The notes: generated by a model not told the origin, from the letters alone. Positions 1-9,632 are shown, counted from the stretch's first letter. The stretch is DNA of 64,000 nucleotides from Grimontia indica (GCF_000333895.2 NZ_ANFM02000013.1:48890-112889); one strand, 5' to 3'. Numbers and translations: made by a program.

Positions 1-2
1 CC

Positions 3-773
3 CTCGCGATGATGCAGGAAATCGTCGAAAGCGGCGAGCTTGACGCCCTGACCGCCGAGCGCGTCTGGAAAGAATGGGAAAAGTCACTCACCTCCCAGCA
101 TCCTGAAGTGTTCTTAAGCGTGCTGCGAGACTGCGGTGCATTGGCTGTCGTGCTGCCTGAGATAGACGCCCTGTTCGGCGTACCTCAGCCCGAACAGTGG
201 CATCCGGAAATCGACACCGGTATTCACACCCTAATGGTCGCCAGACAAGCTGCATTACTGACGGAAGACCCAGTCATCCGCTTTGCTGCTCAAGTTCATG
301 ATTTGGGCAAGGGGCTGACACCACAGGAGGAATGGCCAAGCCACAAGCTACATACCAAGCTCGGTTTGAAACCGATTAAAACCCTGTGCGAGCGCATCCG
401 TGTACCGAACGCCTACCGCGACGCCGCCCTTCTGGTCTGCGCCGAGCACACCAATGTACACAACGCAGGCGAATTAAAAGCCGCCACTTTCGTCAAGATA
501 TTTGACCGCAATGACTGCTGGCGAAAGCCCGAGAAAATCCCTCAGCTCGCCACCGCAAGCAAAGCCGATCACCAAGGCCGCACAGGATTTGAAGAGCGTG
601 ACTATCCGCAGTCAGCATGGCTGACCGGCGCGTTTGATGCAGCAAGTGCTGTGGAAGTGAAACCGATTGTCGCTGCAGGTTTTAAAGGCCCAGCAATACG
701 GGAAGAGCTGACAAAGCAGCGAATTGAAGCGGTGAAAAAGTATCTGGAAGGGAATAGGGTCCTAGGGTCCTAG
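3..773 (+). CDS. cca: CCA-adding enzyme (tRNA nucleotidyltransferase), C-terminal part
   Basis: This is the 3' part of the gene that adds or repairs the CCA end of tRNAs; the nucleotidyltransferase head lies outside the window. The visible part has the helical tRNA-binding region (LTAERVWKEWEKSL) followed by the HD phosphohydrolase domain with HDLGKG, as in the long Escherichia-type enzyme of about 412 residues. The reading frame enters from the left edge. The stop codon is a TAG inside a tandem GGTCCTAG array, so the last residues (RVLGS) are encoded by the repeat. It converges on uppP across a shared terminator. Confidence 0.93.
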   Translation, partial: LAMMQEIVESGELDALTAERVWKEWEKSLTSQHPEVFLSVLRDCGALAVVLPEIDALFGVPQPEQWHPEIDTGIHTLMVARQAALLTEDPVIRFAAQVHDLGKGLTPQEEWPSHKLHTKLGLKPIKTLCERIRVPNAYRDAALLVCAEHTNVHNAGELKAATFVKIFDRNDCWRKPEKIPQLATASKADHQGRTGFEERDYPQSAWLTGAFDAASAVEVKPIVAAGFKGPAIREELTKQRIEAVKKYLEGNRVLGS

Positions 774-789
774 GGTCCTAGGGTCCTAG
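758..789. repeat. tandem GGTCCTAG array, 4 copies
   Basis: Four perfect head-to-tail copies of the 8-mer GGTCCTAG start at the end of cca and include its stop codon. Further CCTAGG-containing pieces follow at about 855-895. A six-copy array of the same unit occurs at 3411-3458 in the same context, after a plus-strand gene and before an inverted terminator. Confidence 0.95.
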
Positions 790-815
790 AAGGCAGTATC
801 TCCAACTTCAGACGT

Positions 816-849
816 AAAAAAGCGGCACTGTTAGCAGTTGCCGCTTTTT
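816..849. terminator. bidirectional terminator between cca and uppP
   Basis: An A-run, a stem of AAAGCGGCA with TGCCGCTTT and a T-run give a rho-independent terminator that works on both strands. It sits between the convergent cca and uppP genes. Nearly the same terminator recurs at 3486-3521. Confidence 0.88.
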
Positions 850-915
850 CTATTCCTAGGATCTGCTCTTGCTATTCCTAGGGCCTAGGATCTGCTTTTC
901 CAAGCCCTCAAGCTC

Positions 916-1719
916 TTATCGCGTCGCCAGGAACGCCATTAGGCCAAGACCCAGCGCCACACGGTAAATCACGAATGGCTTCATGCCCATCTTGGTCACG
1001 AGTTTCAGGAACCAGTGGATACACGCATACGCACTGATGAATGAAACCAGCACACCAGTCATGATCGGCGCCCACATGACAGGTACGTCACTTTTCACCA
1101 GACCAAGGCCAAGGTAAGAACCCGCCAGTACGATGATTGGAATCGACATCAGGAAAGAAAAACGCGCCGCAGCTTCACGGGTGTAACCCAGGTAAAGGGC
1201 CATGGTCATGGTCGCGCCAGAACGGGAAGTACCCGGGATCATCGCCAGCGCCTGTGCAATACCAATCCACAGCGCCATTTTCGGCGTGGTTTTGTATTCG
1301 TCAAACTCGCATTTGGCTTTCACATCAACCCACCAAAGCAGCAGGCCGAAAACAATACAGGTCACCGCAATCACCCACGCTGAACGCAGATAAATTTCGA
1401 TGATATCTTTCATGAAAAGGCCAAACAGACAGGCTGGAATCGTCGCCAGTGCAATCATCCATGCCAGCGTGGCATCAGAAGAACGCTCGCCTTTGAAGAT
1501 GGAGCGGAAGAATGCGCCCAGCAATTGCGTTACTTCCTTTCGGAAGTAGCCCACAACAGCAAGCAAGGTACCCACGTGAACAGCAACATCAAAGGCTAAG
1601 CCCTGATCCTGCCAACCTAGAATTTCTGACGGAAGAATAAGATGCGCAGAGCTTGAGACGGGGAGGAACTCCGTCAGACCCTGAATTAAAGCCAGCGCAA
1701 AGGCTTCAAACATGCTCAT
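916..1719 (-). CDS. uppP: undecaprenyl-diphosphatase UppP/BacA
   Basis: An integral inner-membrane phosphatase that recycles undecaprenyl pyrophosphate to the monophosphate carrier for peptidoglycan synthesis; the family is linked to bacitracin resistance. The 267-residue length is normal. The two family motifs are visible: [13 protein letters not shown] near residues 17-30 and [10 protein letters not shown] near 163-172. The rest is a series of hydrophobic helices. It is transcribed leftward, just downstream of folB-folK, with 22 bases between folK's start side and the uppP side, and converges on cca. Confidence 0.95.
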   Translation of the reverse strand: MSMFEAFALALIQGLTEFLPVSSSAHLILPSEILGWQDQGLAFDVAVHVGTLLAVVGYFRKEVTQLLGAFFRSIFKGERSSDATLAWMIALATIPACLFGLFMKDIIEIYLRSAWVIAVTCIVFGLLLWWVDVKAKCEFDEYKTTPKMALWIGIAQALAMIPGTSRSGATMTMALYLGYTREAAARFSFLMSIPIIVLAGSYLGLGLVKSDVPVMWAPIMTGVLVSFISAYACIHWFLKLVTKMGMKPFVIYRVALGLGLMAFLATR

Positions 1720-1741
1720 AGTTTTAAGTCACTTATAGTTA

Positions 1742-2227
1742 TTAAAGGGAAAAATCGGTCACCGGCCAAAGGGGTTGTTCTTCTGAGAAAGCATCCCACG
1801 CTTCTTGATAAGTTTTGTCATCACCCGGAATGGTTTGGTCAGGGCAAAGCTCTGCCAACGGCCAAAGGGTAAAGGCAAATTTGTACACATCGTTGCGCGG
1901 CAATGTCGGGCCTTCCGGCTGCGACAGCTCACCGTAAGTCAGCAAATCGATATCCAACGTGCGATCACGGAACTTGATAGCATCTCGCTCACGCCCCCAG
2001 CGCGATTCAATCTCACGCAATGCAGCCATAATGCCTTCGAGGCTCAGTTCGGTATGAAGTTCAACGACAAGGTTATAAAAATTAGGACCTTCGAAGCCGA
2101 CGGGAACAGCTTCAAAAATGCGGGAGCAACGACATTGAGGGTCGAGTTCCCTGAGTGCAGCAATACCTTCAGAGATATGATGCTCGCGCTCAATGTTCGA
2201 GCCGACGCTCACGAGAACCTGAGTCAC
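1742..2227 (-). CDS. folK: 2-amino-4-hydroxy-6-hydroxymethyldihydropteridine pyrophosphokinase
   Basis: HPPK transfers pyrophosphate from ATP to 6-hydroxymethyl-7,8-dihydropterin in folate synthesis. The 161-residue protein shows the N-terminal VSVGSNIEREHHI motif and the magnesium/ATP-binding signature FRDRTLDIDLLTYG. Its ATG overlaps the folB stop by four bases (ATGA), so the two folate genes are translationally coupled in the order folB-folK. Confidence 0.95.
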   Translation of the reverse strand: MTQVLVSVGSNIEREHHISEGIAALRELDPQCRCSRIFEAVPVGFEGPNFYNLVVELHTELSLEGIMAALREIESRWGRERDAIKFRDRTLDIDLLTYGELSQPEGPTLPRNDVYKFAFTLWPLAELCPDQTIPGDDKTYQEAWDAFSEEQPLWPVTDFSL

Positions 2228-2583
2228 TTGGCGCCTCGCTCAATCACCACACCCACGGTGCGGGCCTGAGGCACAGCACCTGGCTTGCTCACTTTTACGC
2301 GAACCCAAGGCACAGAGAATTGGGATTGGATCAGCGCCGCAATTTCTTCAGCAACGCGTTCCACTAGGAGAAAACGGCCGTTTTCGACCAAATCGATAAT
2401 CGCACCACTCACTGAGGCATAGTCCAGTGCGTAAGCCACATCATCGCTATCTGCCGCAGGTTTATTGTCGTGTGCCATTTCAATATCAAACACCAGCTTC
2501 TGTTTGATTTGTTGTTCCCAGTCGTAGACGCCGATAGTGGTCACGACTTCAAGCTGCTCAATAAATACTAAATCCATGTTCAC
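2224..2583 (-). CDS. folB: dihydroneopterin aldolase
   Basis: FolB cleaves dihydroneopterin to 6-hydroxymethyldihydropterin and glycolaldehyde, the step before FolK. It has 119 residues, the family size, with the typical start MDLVFIEQLEVVTTIGVYDWE and the conserved Glu/Lys pattern near VERVAEEIAALI. Translation could start at the first ATG or at the third codon, which matches the E. coli start MDIVFIEQL better. It is divergent from plsY with a gap of about 195 bases that must hold both promoters. Confidence 0.94.
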   Translation of the reverse strand: MNMDLVFIEQLEVVTTIGVYDWEQQIKQKLVFDIEMAHDNKPAADSDDVAYALDYASVSGAIIDLVENGRFLLVERVAEEIAALIQSQFSVPWVRVKVSKPGAVPQARTVGVVIERGAK

Positions 2584-2777
2584 TCAAAAATATCAGAGGT
2601 CGGATACCCATTATGCGCAAAAGCACGTAACATCGGCTCAACCAGCGCCACGGCAAAAATAGCCTGAGCGCTCATTATATCTACACAATATCCTTAAAAA
2701 ATTGGATACTTTGTGTCTGGTGCGCGAACTATACCAAGTTCTCGCCGCCCTAGCGAATGTTCAAACTGGATGACTGA

Positions 2778-3410
2778 ATGACTGCTTTTGGCCTATTGAT
2801 GATCGTACTTGCATATTTACTGGGTTCCATATCCAGCGCAGTATTGATCTGTCGTCTCTATGGCCTGCCAGACCCACGAGAACAAGGCTCAGGTAATCCA
2901 GGTGCGACCAATGTATTCCGCTTAGGTGGTCGGCTCGCTGCGGCACTCGTGCTGCTGTGCGACATGCTCAAAGGCACTATTCCTGTCTGGGTAAGCTACC
3001 TGTTGGGCGTCAATCCTTTCATGCTCGGCCTGATTGGTATCGCGGCCTGCCTCGGCCACATCTACCCCATCTTCTTTCATTTTCGTGGCGGTAAAGGGGT
3101 CGCAACTGCACTCGGTGCCATTGCACCTATAGGCTTAGATCTCACCGGCATGATGTTAGGGACATGGATAGCTGCCGTTTTAGTCACGGGCTATTCTTCT
3201 GTCGGCGCACTTCTCGCGTCTTTGTTTGCCCCACTCTTTACGTGGATGGTCAAACCCCAGTTCACCATGCCTGTCGCCATGCTCTCCTGTCTTATCATTT
3301 TCCGCCATCAGGAAAACATTAAACGTCTCATCCGTGGCGAAGAGCAGAAGATCTGGAACAAAAAGAAGAAGCTGGCGGAGAGTGAAGAGCAGGAAGGGAA
3401 AGAGATTTGA
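2778..3410 (+). CDS. plsY: glycerol-3-phosphate acyltransferase PlsY
   Basis: A membrane enzyme that transfers an acyl group from acyl-phosphate to glycerol-3-phosphate, the first step of phospholipid synthesis. Conserved PlsY loops are clear: [15 protein letters not shown] near residues 36-50 and [21 protein letters not shown] near 93-113. At 210 residues it is about the usual length. The last 30 residues are strongly charged ([16 protein letters not shown]) and probably cytosolic. The TGA stop abuts the six-copy GGTCCTAG array. Confidence 0.95.
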   Translation: MTAFGLLMIVLAYLLGSISSAVLICRLYGLPDPREQGSGNPGATNVFRLGGRLAAALVLLCDMLKGTIPVWVSYLLGVNPFMLGLIGIAACLGHIYPIFFHFRGGKGVATALGAIAPIGLDLTGMMLGTWIAAVLVTGYSSVGALLASLFAPLFTWMVKPQFTMPVAMLSCLIIFRHQENIKRLIRGEEQKIWNKKKKLAESEEQEGKEI

Positions 3411-3458
3411 GGTCCTAGGGTCCTAGGGTCCTAGGGTCCTAGGGTCCTAGGGTCCTAG
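3411..3458. repeat. tandem GGTCCTAG array, 6 copies
   Basis: Six perfect copies of GGTCCTAG start at the base after the plsY stop codon. They are followed by the same terminator as at 816-849 and by scattered CCTAGGATC and CTAGGACC pieces up to about 3590. With 758-900 this is the second copy of a composite module placed between convergent genes. Confidence 0.95.
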
Positions 3459-3485
3459 AAGAGATTGGCCCCAACACAGACAAAT

Positions 3486-3521
3486 AAAAAAAGCGGCACT
3501 GAAATTCAGTTGCCGCTTTTT
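3486..3521. terminator. bidirectional terminator between plsY and tsaD
   Basis: AAAAAAAGCGGCA and TGCCGCTTTTT arms form a symmetrical rho-independent terminator serving plsY and the oppositely oriented tsaD. The arm sequence is essentially that of the terminator at 816-849. Confidence 0.88.
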
Positions 3522-3595
3522 CTGTTCTATAAGCTCTGCTTTTTGCTCTTCCTAGGATCTAGGACCTTTCTTTTTCTAGGACCTGTTCTTCACTC

Positions 3596-4615
3596 TTACC
3601 CTTCAATCGGCTTAAGCGTATCAATCGGCCAGCGTGGGAAAGCTTTCACGCCCAAATCATTGTGCTCGCCGTTTTTCAGGCGCTGCATGCCAGCGTAAGC
3701 AATCATGGCACCGTTGTCGGTACAGAACTCAGTGCGTGGGTAGTAAACTTCACCACCGATATTGTTCGCCAGCTCTTCCAGCTTGGCACGTAGGTGACGG
3801 TTAGCACTCACGCCGCCAGCAATCACCACACGCTTCATACCGCACTGTTTCAGAGCGCGCTTACACTTGATCACCAGGGTATCAACGACAGCATCTTCAA
3901 ACGCACGGGCGATATCAGCGCGGGTTTGGTCGTCATTGTCGTTCGCGGCAATGGTGTTGGCGGTGAAGGTTTTCAAGCCAGAAAAGCTCATGTCCAAGCC
4001 GGGTACATTGGTCATTGGACGTGGGAAAGTGAAGCGGCTGCTGTCGCCTTTTTCTGCCAGCTTAGAAAGCAGAGGGCCACCCGGGTAATCCAGGTTCATC
4101 AGCTTCGCAGTTTTGTCGAACGCTTCGCCGGCAGCATCATCAATCGATTCGCCAAGGATCTGGTATTCACCGATACCTTTTACTTCAACGATCATCGAGT
4201 GACCGCCTGATACCAGCAGCGCAATAAACGGGAACGGAGGAGGGTTATCTTCCAGCATCGGCGCCAGCAAGTGACCTTCCATATGATGAACTGCCACCGC
4301 AGGAATGTCCCACGCATAAGCCAGACTTCGGCCAATCGTCGCACCAACCAACAGTGCTCCCACCAGACCCGGACCTGCCGTGTAAGCCACGCCATCCAAG
4401 TCTTTCGGCGTCAGGCCCGCTTCTTTCAGCGCAGCTTTAACCAGCGGAATCGTCTTCTTAACGTGATCGCGAGAAGCCAGTTCAGGCACCACACCGCCGT
4501 AATCAGCATGCAGTTTTACCTGGCTGTATAACTGGTGCGCTAACAGACCTTTTTCATCATCATAAATAGCCACGCCGGTCTCATCGCACGACGTCTCGAT
4601 GCCCAGAATTCGCAT
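3596..4615 (-). CDS. tsaD: tRNA N6-threonylcarbamoyladenosine transferase TsaD
   Basis: TsaD moves the threonylcarbamoyl group onto A37 of ANN-decoding tRNAs, working with TsaB, TsaE and TsaC. The 339-residue protein starts [16 protein letters not shown] and has the metal-binding histidines H111 and H115 in [10 protein letters not shown], the phosphate-binding VSGGHSM and the C-terminal [12 protein letters not shown]. It is divergent from rpsU, with about 208 bases between the starts, as in many gammaproteobacteria. Confidence 0.97.
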   Translation of the reverse strand: MRILGIETSCDETGVAIYDDEKGLLAHQLYSQVKLHADYGGVVPELASRDHVKKTIPLVKAALKEAGLTPKDLDGVAYTAGPGLVGALLVGATIGRSLAYAWDIPAVAVHHMEGHLLAPMLEDNPPPFPFIALLVSGGHSMIVEVKGIGEYQILGESIDDAAGEAFDKTAKLMNLDYPGGPLLSKLAEKGDSSRFTFPRPMTNVPGLDMSFSGLKTFTANTIAANDNDDQTRADIARAFEDAVVDTLVIKCKRALKQCGMKRVVIAGGVSANRHLRAKLEELANNIGGEVYYPRTEFCTDNGAMIAYAGMQRLKNGEHNDLGVKAFPRWPIDTLKPIEG

Positions 4616-4823
4616 AACACCTCAGCTCACTTGGATCACAGATCGATCCGCTTTCGATCTGCTGGTTTCTAAATCAGGCGGCAATCTTACATGGGCGGCA
4701 TCAAATTCACCAGTTATGCTTTACAAGCACCCTAGTATCGGATTAGAATTCCGCACCATTTTTAATCAAAGCTGGTCAATCTGTCTCCAGCGATAACTGA
4801 CTAACCCCTGAGGTGAAAGGCAC

Positions 4824-5039
4824 ATGCCAGTAGTTAAAGTACGTGAAAACGAACCATTCGACGTAGCACTGCGTCGCTTCAAGCGCTCTTGTGAAAAAGC
4901 AGGTATCCTTTCTGAAGTTCGCCGTCGTGAGCACTTCGAAAAGCCGACTACCGTTCGCAAACGCGCTAAAGCAGCTGCAGTTAAACGCCACCTGAAAAAG
5001 CTGGCTCGCGAAAACGCACGTCGCGTTCGCCTGTACTAA
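4824..5039 (+). CDS. rpsU: 30S ribosomal protein S21
   Basis: This 71-residue, very basic protein starts [21 protein letters not shown] and is the canonical bS21, needed for mRNA binding by the small subunit. It is the first gene of the macromolecular synthesis operon (rpsU-yqeY-dnaG-rpoD). A GAGGTGAAAGG stretch just upstream provides the ribosome binding site. Confidence 0.98.
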   Translation: MPVVKVRENEPFDVALRRFKRSCEKAGILSEVRRREHFEKPTTVRKRAKAAAVKRHLKKLARENARRVRLY

Positions 5040-5063
5040 TTACGATTAATACAGGATTGCGAG

Positions 5064-5507
5064 ATGGAATTGATTGAACGTCTGAAAGACGAACAAAAAA
5101 CGGCGATGAAAGCCAAAGACAAACCTCGTCTTGGCACTATCCGTTTGATCATGGCTGCAATTAAACAGCAAGAAGTTGACGGTCAGAAAACTCTGAACGA
5201 AGACGAAGTGCTGGCAGTGATGACCAAAATGGTTAAGCAGCGTCGTGATTCTGTTTCGCAATATCAGTCAGCAGGCCGTGATGACCTGGCTGATGTGGAA
5301 CTGGCAGAAATTTCCGTTCTGGAAGAGTTCATGCCAAAGCCACTCAGCGACGAAGAAGTTGATGCTCTGGTGAAAGAAGCCATCGCAACTTCTGGAGCAG
5401 GCTCCATGCAAGACATGGGTAAAGTCATGGCCGTTCTGAAACCTTTGGTTCAGGGCCGAGCTGACATGGGTAAAATCAGCCAATTGGTTAAAGCTAATCT
5501 GGCTTAA
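5064..5507 (+). CDS. GatB/YqeY domain protein
   Basis: A 147-residue YqeY-family protein (MELIERLKDEQKTAMKAKDKPRLGTIRLIMAAIK at the start). It resembles the C-terminal tRNA-binding tail of the amidotransferase subunit GatB. Its function in bacteria with a full glutaminyl-tRNA synthetase is not settled. It lies between rpsU and dnaG, 24 bases after rpsU, the arrangement found in Vibrio but not in E. coli. Confidence 0.93.
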   Translation: MELIERLKDEQKTAMKAKDKPRLGTIRLIMAAIKQQEVDGQKTLNEDEVLAVMTKMVKQRRDSVSQYQSAGRDDLADVELAEISVLEEFMPKPLSDEEVDALVKEAIATSGAGSMQDMGKVMAVLKPLVQGRADMGKISQLVKANLA

Positions 5508-5524
5508 CTTTTATCCGACCTGCA

Positions 5525-5564
5525 AACAAGCCGTGCTATCCATTTTTGGAGTGCGCGGCTTGTT
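5525..5564 (+). other. stem-loop between yqeY and dnaG
   Basis: Perfect 9-base arms AACAAGCCG and CGGCTTGTT surround a loop of about 22 bases. The stem is not followed by a clear T-run, so it may be a weak terminator or an RNA processing site. In E. coli the rpsU-dnaG gap carries a partial terminator that lowers primase expression; the same role here is inference. Confidence 0.5.
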
Positions 5565-5630
5565 CGTATTCGCTCAGTAGCAAATACTGAGAGTACCCTC
5601 TTCTCTTATTCACCGAATGCATAAAGGTTT

Positions 5631-7385
5631 ATGGCAGGAAAGATCCCACGCTCATTCATTGATGATCTGCTAGCACGACTCGATATTGTCGAGCTAATAG
5701 ACGCGCGGGTGAAACTCAAAAAGCAAGGCAAAAACTACGGTGCCTGCTGTCCTTTCCATAACGAAAAAACCCCGTCTTTCTCCGTCAGCCAAGAGAAACA
5801 GTTCTATCATTGTTTTGGTTGTGGTGCGCACGGCAATGCCATCGACTTCGTCATGGAGTTCGATCGCCTTGAATTTGTCGAAGCCATCGAAGAATTAGCG
5901 TCTTCGCTCGGTCTAGATGTACCAAGAGAGCAATCCGGCGGTGGTGCCCCAAAAGGGCCTTATGCACGCAGCGATCAAAAACGCGACCTCTACCAGATGA
6001 TGGGCCAAATCGCCCAGTTTTATCAGGGTGGTCTGCGTAATGAAGCGGGTAAAATAGCGATTGATTACCTTAAAGGCCGTGGCCTTTCCGGTGAAATCGT
6101 ACAGAAGTTTGGGATTGGCTACGTCGCTGACGAATGGGATCAGGTGCGTTCACGCTTTGGCCGTGATAACACCAGCCAGCAGGCGCTGGTATCAACCGGC
6201 ATGCTGATAGAAAACGACAACGGACGCCGTTACGACCGCTTCCGTGGCCGTGTAATGTTCCCTATTCGTGACCGTCGTGGACGTGTTATCGGTTTTGGTG
6301 GCCGCGTGATTGGCGATGGCACACCGAAATACCTCAACTCACCGGAAACGCCGATATTCCACAAAGGACGTGAGTTGTATGGCCTGTACGAAGTGCTACA
6401 GGCACACCGCGAGCCCAAGCAATTACTCGTTGTTGAAGGTTACATGGACGTGGTCGCCCTGGGGCAATTTGGCATTGATTATGCCGTTGCATCACTGGGC
6501 ACCGCGACCACCGCAGAACATATGCAAACCATGTTCCGCCAGACATCCAACGTGATTTGCTGCTACGACGGTGACCGCGCAGGACGTGACGCCGCATGGC
6601 GTGCAATGGAGCAGGCACTTCCCCACTTGGTAGATGGACGCCAGCTCAAATTCATGTTCCTGCCAGACGGTGAAGACCCGGATTCCATGGTTCGACAGGA
6701 AGGCAAAGAAGGCTTTGAACAGCGCCTTGCAGGTGCCATGTCACTGTCAGAATTTCTGTTTAATACCTTGATGGAACAGGTCGACACCAGCAGTCAGGAA
6801 GGCAAAGCCAAGCTCACCACTTTGGCGGTGCCACTGATTGACAAAGTGCCGGGCGGCACACTTCGTCTCTACCTACGTAACATTTTGGGCCAGAAGCTAG
6901 GTCTACCTGATGAGCAACAACTCGAAAAGCTCATCAGCCGACAAGGTCAGACGCAAAAACGTCAACCTTTGCCGGAAATGAAACGTACCCCAATGAGAGA
7001 AGTGATAACCCTGTTATTGCAGAATCCAGGGTTTGTAGAAAACGTACCGCCACTTGATGGTGTGGAAGAGCTCGGGATCCCCGGCTTAAATTTATTCACC
7101 ACCATGCTTGAACTTTGCCGATCCCGTCCCAATATTACGACAGGACAGCTGCTGGAACATTGGCGCGGCACAGAACAAGAAGCATTGTTAGCCAAATTGG
7201 CAAGTTGGGAACTACCTATCAACGAAAACAATGTATTAGATGTATTTTTAGACTCACTGGACAAAATTCTGGACCAGTGCGTCAAACAACAAATAGCCAA
7301 GTTGCAAGCTAAATCGAATACCGTCGGCTTATCAGTCGAAGAGAAGCGGGAGTTGCAGTTGTTAATCCTCAACCGGCCCGACTAG
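5631..7385 (+). CDS. dnaG: DNA primase
   Basis: Synthesises RNA primers for replication on the DnaB helicase platform. The N-terminal CHC2 zinc ribbon has C40, H43, C61 and C64. The catalytic TOPRIM core follows with LLVVEGYMDVVALGQFG and the metal-binding YDGDRAGRDAA, then a C-terminal DnaB-interaction region. The length of 584 residues is close to the E. coli enzyme (581). It is third in the operon, with 93 bases before rpoD. Confidence 0.97.
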   Translation: MAGKIPRSFIDDLLARLDIVELIDARVKLKKQGKNYGACCPFHNEKTPSFSVSQEKQFYHCFGCGAHGNAIDFVMEFDRLEFVEAIEELASSLGLDVPREQSGGGAPKGPYARSDQKRDLYQMMGQIAQFYQGGLRNEAGKIAIDYLKGRGLSGEIVQKFGIGYVADEWDQVRSRFGRDNTSQQALVSTGMLIENDNGRRYDRFRGRVMFPIRDRRGRVIGFGGRVIGDGTPKYLNSPETPIFHKGRELYGLYEVLQAHREPKQLLVVEGYMDVVALGQFGIDYAVASLGTATTAEHMQTMFRQTSNVICCYDGDRAGRDAAWRAMEQALPHLVDGRQLKFMFLPDGEDPDSMVRQEGKEGFEQRLAGAMSLSEFLFNTLMEQVDTSSQEGKAKLTTLAVPLIDKVPGGTLRLYLRNILGQKLGLPDEQQLEKLISRQGQTQKRQPLPEMKRTPMREVITLLLQNPGFVENVPPLDGVEELGIPGLNLFTTMLELCRSRPNITTGQLLEHWRGTEQEALLAKLASWELPINENNVLDVFLDSLDKILDQCVKQQIAKLQAKSNTVGLSVEEKRELQLLILNRPD

Positions 7386-7478
7386 AAACTAGCCAGCATA
7401 CTTGTATTTTGCTAAAATTGGCAGTTTGCGTTTCCGCATACTAAATTCTTCACTCAGACCCGAAGTTGGATATCGTCT

Positions 7479-9314
7479 ATGGATCAAAATCCGCAGTCAC
7501 AGCTAAAGTTGCTTGTCGCAAAAGGTAAGGAACAAGGCTATCTAACCTATGCAGAAGTAAATGACCACCTACCGGAAGACATTGTCGATTCTGATCAGAT
7601 AGAAGACATCATTCAGATGATCAACGACATGGGCATTCAGGTGGTGGAAACAGCGCCAGATGCCGATGAGCTGATGATGTCTGAAACTGTCGCGGACGAA
7701 GATGCCGTCGAAGCAGCAGCAGCAGCACTTTCTAGCGTTGAATCTGAAATAGGTCGTACAACTGACCCAGTACGCATGTATATGCGTGAAATGGGTACAG
7801 TAGAACTGCTTACCCGCGAAGGCGAAATCGACATCGCCAAACGCATCGAAGATGGTATTAACCAAGTACAGGTATCGGTTGCCGAATATCCTGGCTCCAT
7901 CTCATCACTGCTCGATCAGTTTGACAAAGTAGAAGCAGAAGAGCTTCGCCTGACAGACATCATTTCTGGCTTCGTAGACCCGAACCAGGAAGACATCGCC
8001 CCTACCGCCACCCACATCGGTTCAGAGCTCACCGAAGAGCAACTGGAAGATGAGGATGATGACGGCGACGACGATGATGATGACGAGGAAGAAGAAGACA
8101 CTGGCATCGACCCAGAGCTAGCACGCGAAAAGTTTAACGACTTGCGTCTGGCTTACGAAGGCATGCAGCTGTCAATCCAGAAAAACGGCCGCTTCCACGA
8201 AGACACTGCAGGCGCCATCGCCGAACTGTCAGAAGTGTTCAAGCAATTCCGTCTGGTACCAAAACAATTCGACCGCCTGGTTAACGAAATGCGCGACACT
8301 ATGGATCGCGTACGCACACAAGAACGCATCGTGATGCGCCTGTGTGTAGACCAAGCGAAAATGCCGAAGAAAACCTTTGTACAACTGTTCAGCGGCAACG
8401 AATCGTCAGACAGCTGGCTGGATGAAGCTCTGGCTTCAGAAAAGCCATACGTCGATCGCCTGAAGCAGTACGAAGAAGATCTTCGCCGCTGCGTACAGAA
8501 ACTGAAAATCGTTGAAGACGAAACCGGCCTTTCTGTAGAGCGCGTAAAAGACATTAGCCGTCGCATGTCAATCGGTGAAGCGAAAGCACGCCGTGCGAAG
8601 AAAGAGATGGTTGAAGCGAACTTGCGTCTGGTTATTTCTATCGCCAAGAAATACACCAACCGCGGCCTGCAATTCCTGGATCTGATTCAGGAAGGTAACA
8701 TCGGCCTGATGAAAGCGGTAGATAAATTCGAATACCGTCGTGGTTACAAGTTCTCGACTTACGCAACATGGTGGATCCGTCAGGCAATCACCCGTTCAAT
8801 CGCAGACCAGGCACGTACTATCCGTATCCCTGTTCACATGATTGAAACCATCAACAAACTGAACCGTATCTCACGTCAGATGCTTCAGGAGATGGGTCGC
8901 GAGCCACTGCCAGAAGAACTGGCAGAGCGCATGCAAATGCCAGAAGACAAGATCCGCAAAGTGCTGAAGATCGCCAAAGAGCCAATCTCCATGGAAACCC
9001 CAATCGGTGACGATGAAGATTCACATCTGGGCGACTTTATCGAGGATACCACCCTCGAGCTGCCAATGGATTCCGCGACCATGAACAACCTCAAGATGGC
9101 AACCAGCGAAGTATTGGCTGGCCTGACGCCTCGTGAGGCAAAAGTTCTGCGCATGCGTTTCGGTATCGACATGAATACCGACCACACGCTGGAAGAAGTG
9201 GGCAAACAGTTTGACGTAACGCGTGAGCGTATCCGTCAGATTGAAGCGAAAGCACTGCGTAAACTGCGTCACCCAAGCCGCTCAGAAGTTCTGCGCAGCT
9301 TCCTGGACGAATAA
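7479..9314 (+). CDS. rpoD: RNA polymerase primary sigma factor sigma-70
   Basis: The housekeeping sigma factor, 611 residues (E. coli 613). Region 1.1 is at the N terminus. A non-conserved region follows, with a very acidic run of D and E near residues 190-210. Region 2 carries [30 protein letters not shown] and the -10-melting segment [16 protein letters not shown]. Region 4 ends with the helix-turn-helix [30 protein letters not shown]. It closes the operon and is followed by a strong terminator. Confidence 0.98.
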   Translation: MDQNPQSQLKLLVAKGKEQGYLTYAEVNDHLPEDIVDSDQIEDIIQMINDMGIQVVETAPDADELMMSETVADEDAVEAAAAALSSVESEIGRTTDPVRMYMREMGTVELLTREGEIDIAKRIEDGINQVQVSVAEYPGSISSLLDQFDKVEAEELRLTDIISGFVDPNQEDIAPTATHIGSELTEEQLEDEDDDGDDDDDDEEEEDTGIDPELAREKFNDLRLAYEGMQLSIQKNGRFHEDTAGAIAELSEVFKQFRLVPKQFDRLVNEMRDTMDRVRTQERIVMRLCVDQAKMPKKTFVQLFSGNESSDSWLDEALASEKPYVDRLKQYEEDLRRCVQKLKIVEDETGLSVERVKDISRRMSIGEAKARRAKKEMVEANLRLVISIAKKYTNRGLQFLDLIQEGNIGLMKAVDKFEYRRGYKFSTYATWWIRQAITRSIADQARTIRIPVHMIETINKLNRISRQMLQEMGREPLPEELAERMQMPEDKIRKVLKIAKEPISMETPIGDDEDSHLGDFIEDTTLELPMDSATMNNLKMATSEVLAGLTPREAKVLRMRFGIDMNTDHTLEEVGKQFDVTRERIRQIEAKALRKLRHPSRSEVLRSFLDE

Positions 9315-9342
9315 TCCAAGACGCATTTTAAGTAATATTGGA

Positions 9343-9366
9343 AAGGCGAGCACTGCTCGCCTTTTT
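9343..9366 (+). terminator. rpoD operon terminator
   Basis: GGCGAGC / GCTCGCC stem with a three-base loop followed by TTTTTC, about 30 bases after the rpoD stop. Confidence 0.92.
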
Positions 9367-9425
9367 CATTTCTGCGATTTGAACTAAGTGGCTAAAAAGC
9401 ATACTGAATAGGGTGTGGTTGCGTC

Positions 9426-9454
9426 TAGACACCCCTGCTCCCACCCCTTATAAT
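9426..9454 (+). promoter_or_regulatory. tRNA gene promoter
   Basis: A -35-like TAGACA (9426-9431), a 17-base spacer and a consensus TATAAT (9449-9454) end 13 bases before the mature tRNA. The stretch between the -10 and the tRNA is C-rich, as in stringently controlled stable-RNA promoters. Confidence 0.7.
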
Positions 9455-9467
9455 CAACCCCCAACAC

Positions 9468-9543
9468 GGCCCCTTAGCTCAGTGGTTAGAGCAGTCGACT
9501 CATAATCGATTGGTCCGCAGTTCAAATCTGCGAGGGGCCACCA
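9468..9543 (+). tRNA. ileX: tRNA-Ile2 (anticodon CAU), ileX-like
   Basis: A 76-nt cloverleaf with encoded CCA. The acceptor stem pairs GGCCCC with GGGGCC. The D stem is GCUC/GAGC. The anticodon loop CUCAUAA carries CAU on a GUCGA/UCGAU stem. The T arm is GCAG-UUCAAAU-CUGC. The sequence closely follows E. coli ileX, which also neighbours rpoD. By analogy C34 becomes lysidine and the tRNA reads AUA, although annotation tools often call CAU tRNAs Met. It is the integration target of the island that follows. Confidence 0.92.
9496..9516 (+). other. left attachment core (attL) inside the tRNA
   Basis: These 21 bases cover the anticodon stem-loop and variable loop and are repeated exactly at 24764-24784. 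Similarity continues more weakly for about 10 bases into the T arm. Integration leaves the tRNA intact on this side. Confidence 0.82.
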
Positions 9544-9552
9544 TATTCCAGA

Positions 9553-9586
9553 AGGTTAGCAGGCGTAGTACCTACTAACCTTTTTT
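9553..9586 (+). terminator. terminator after the tRNA
   Basis: GGTTAG and CTAACC arms followed by seven T residues, ten bases after the tRNA CCA. It lies inside the island, so the element supplies the tRNA's terminator. Confidence 0.85.
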
Positions 9587-9602
9587 TGTGCCTGCTGATT
9601 TA

Positions 9603-9628
9603 TAGTCAAACACTTAGTCAAACAAGGA
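9603..9628 (+). repeat. integrase arm-type repeat, left copy
   Basis: A 26-bp sequence made of two TAGTCAAACA units is repeated in the same orientation at 24617-24642 with one mismatch. Its place just inside both ends of the island fits arm-type binding sites of the integrase; that role is inferred. Confidence 0.72.
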
Positions 9629-9632
9629 ATGG

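Noticed and set aside
758..3458. GGTCCTAG arrays as CRISPR
   Set aside because: Units are 8 bases, directly abutting and without spacers, and no cas genes are present.
9468..9543. tRNA called Met from its CAU anticodon
   Set aside because: The overall sequence and its position beside rpoD match E. coli ileX (tRNA-Ile2), not elongator or initiator Met tRNA.
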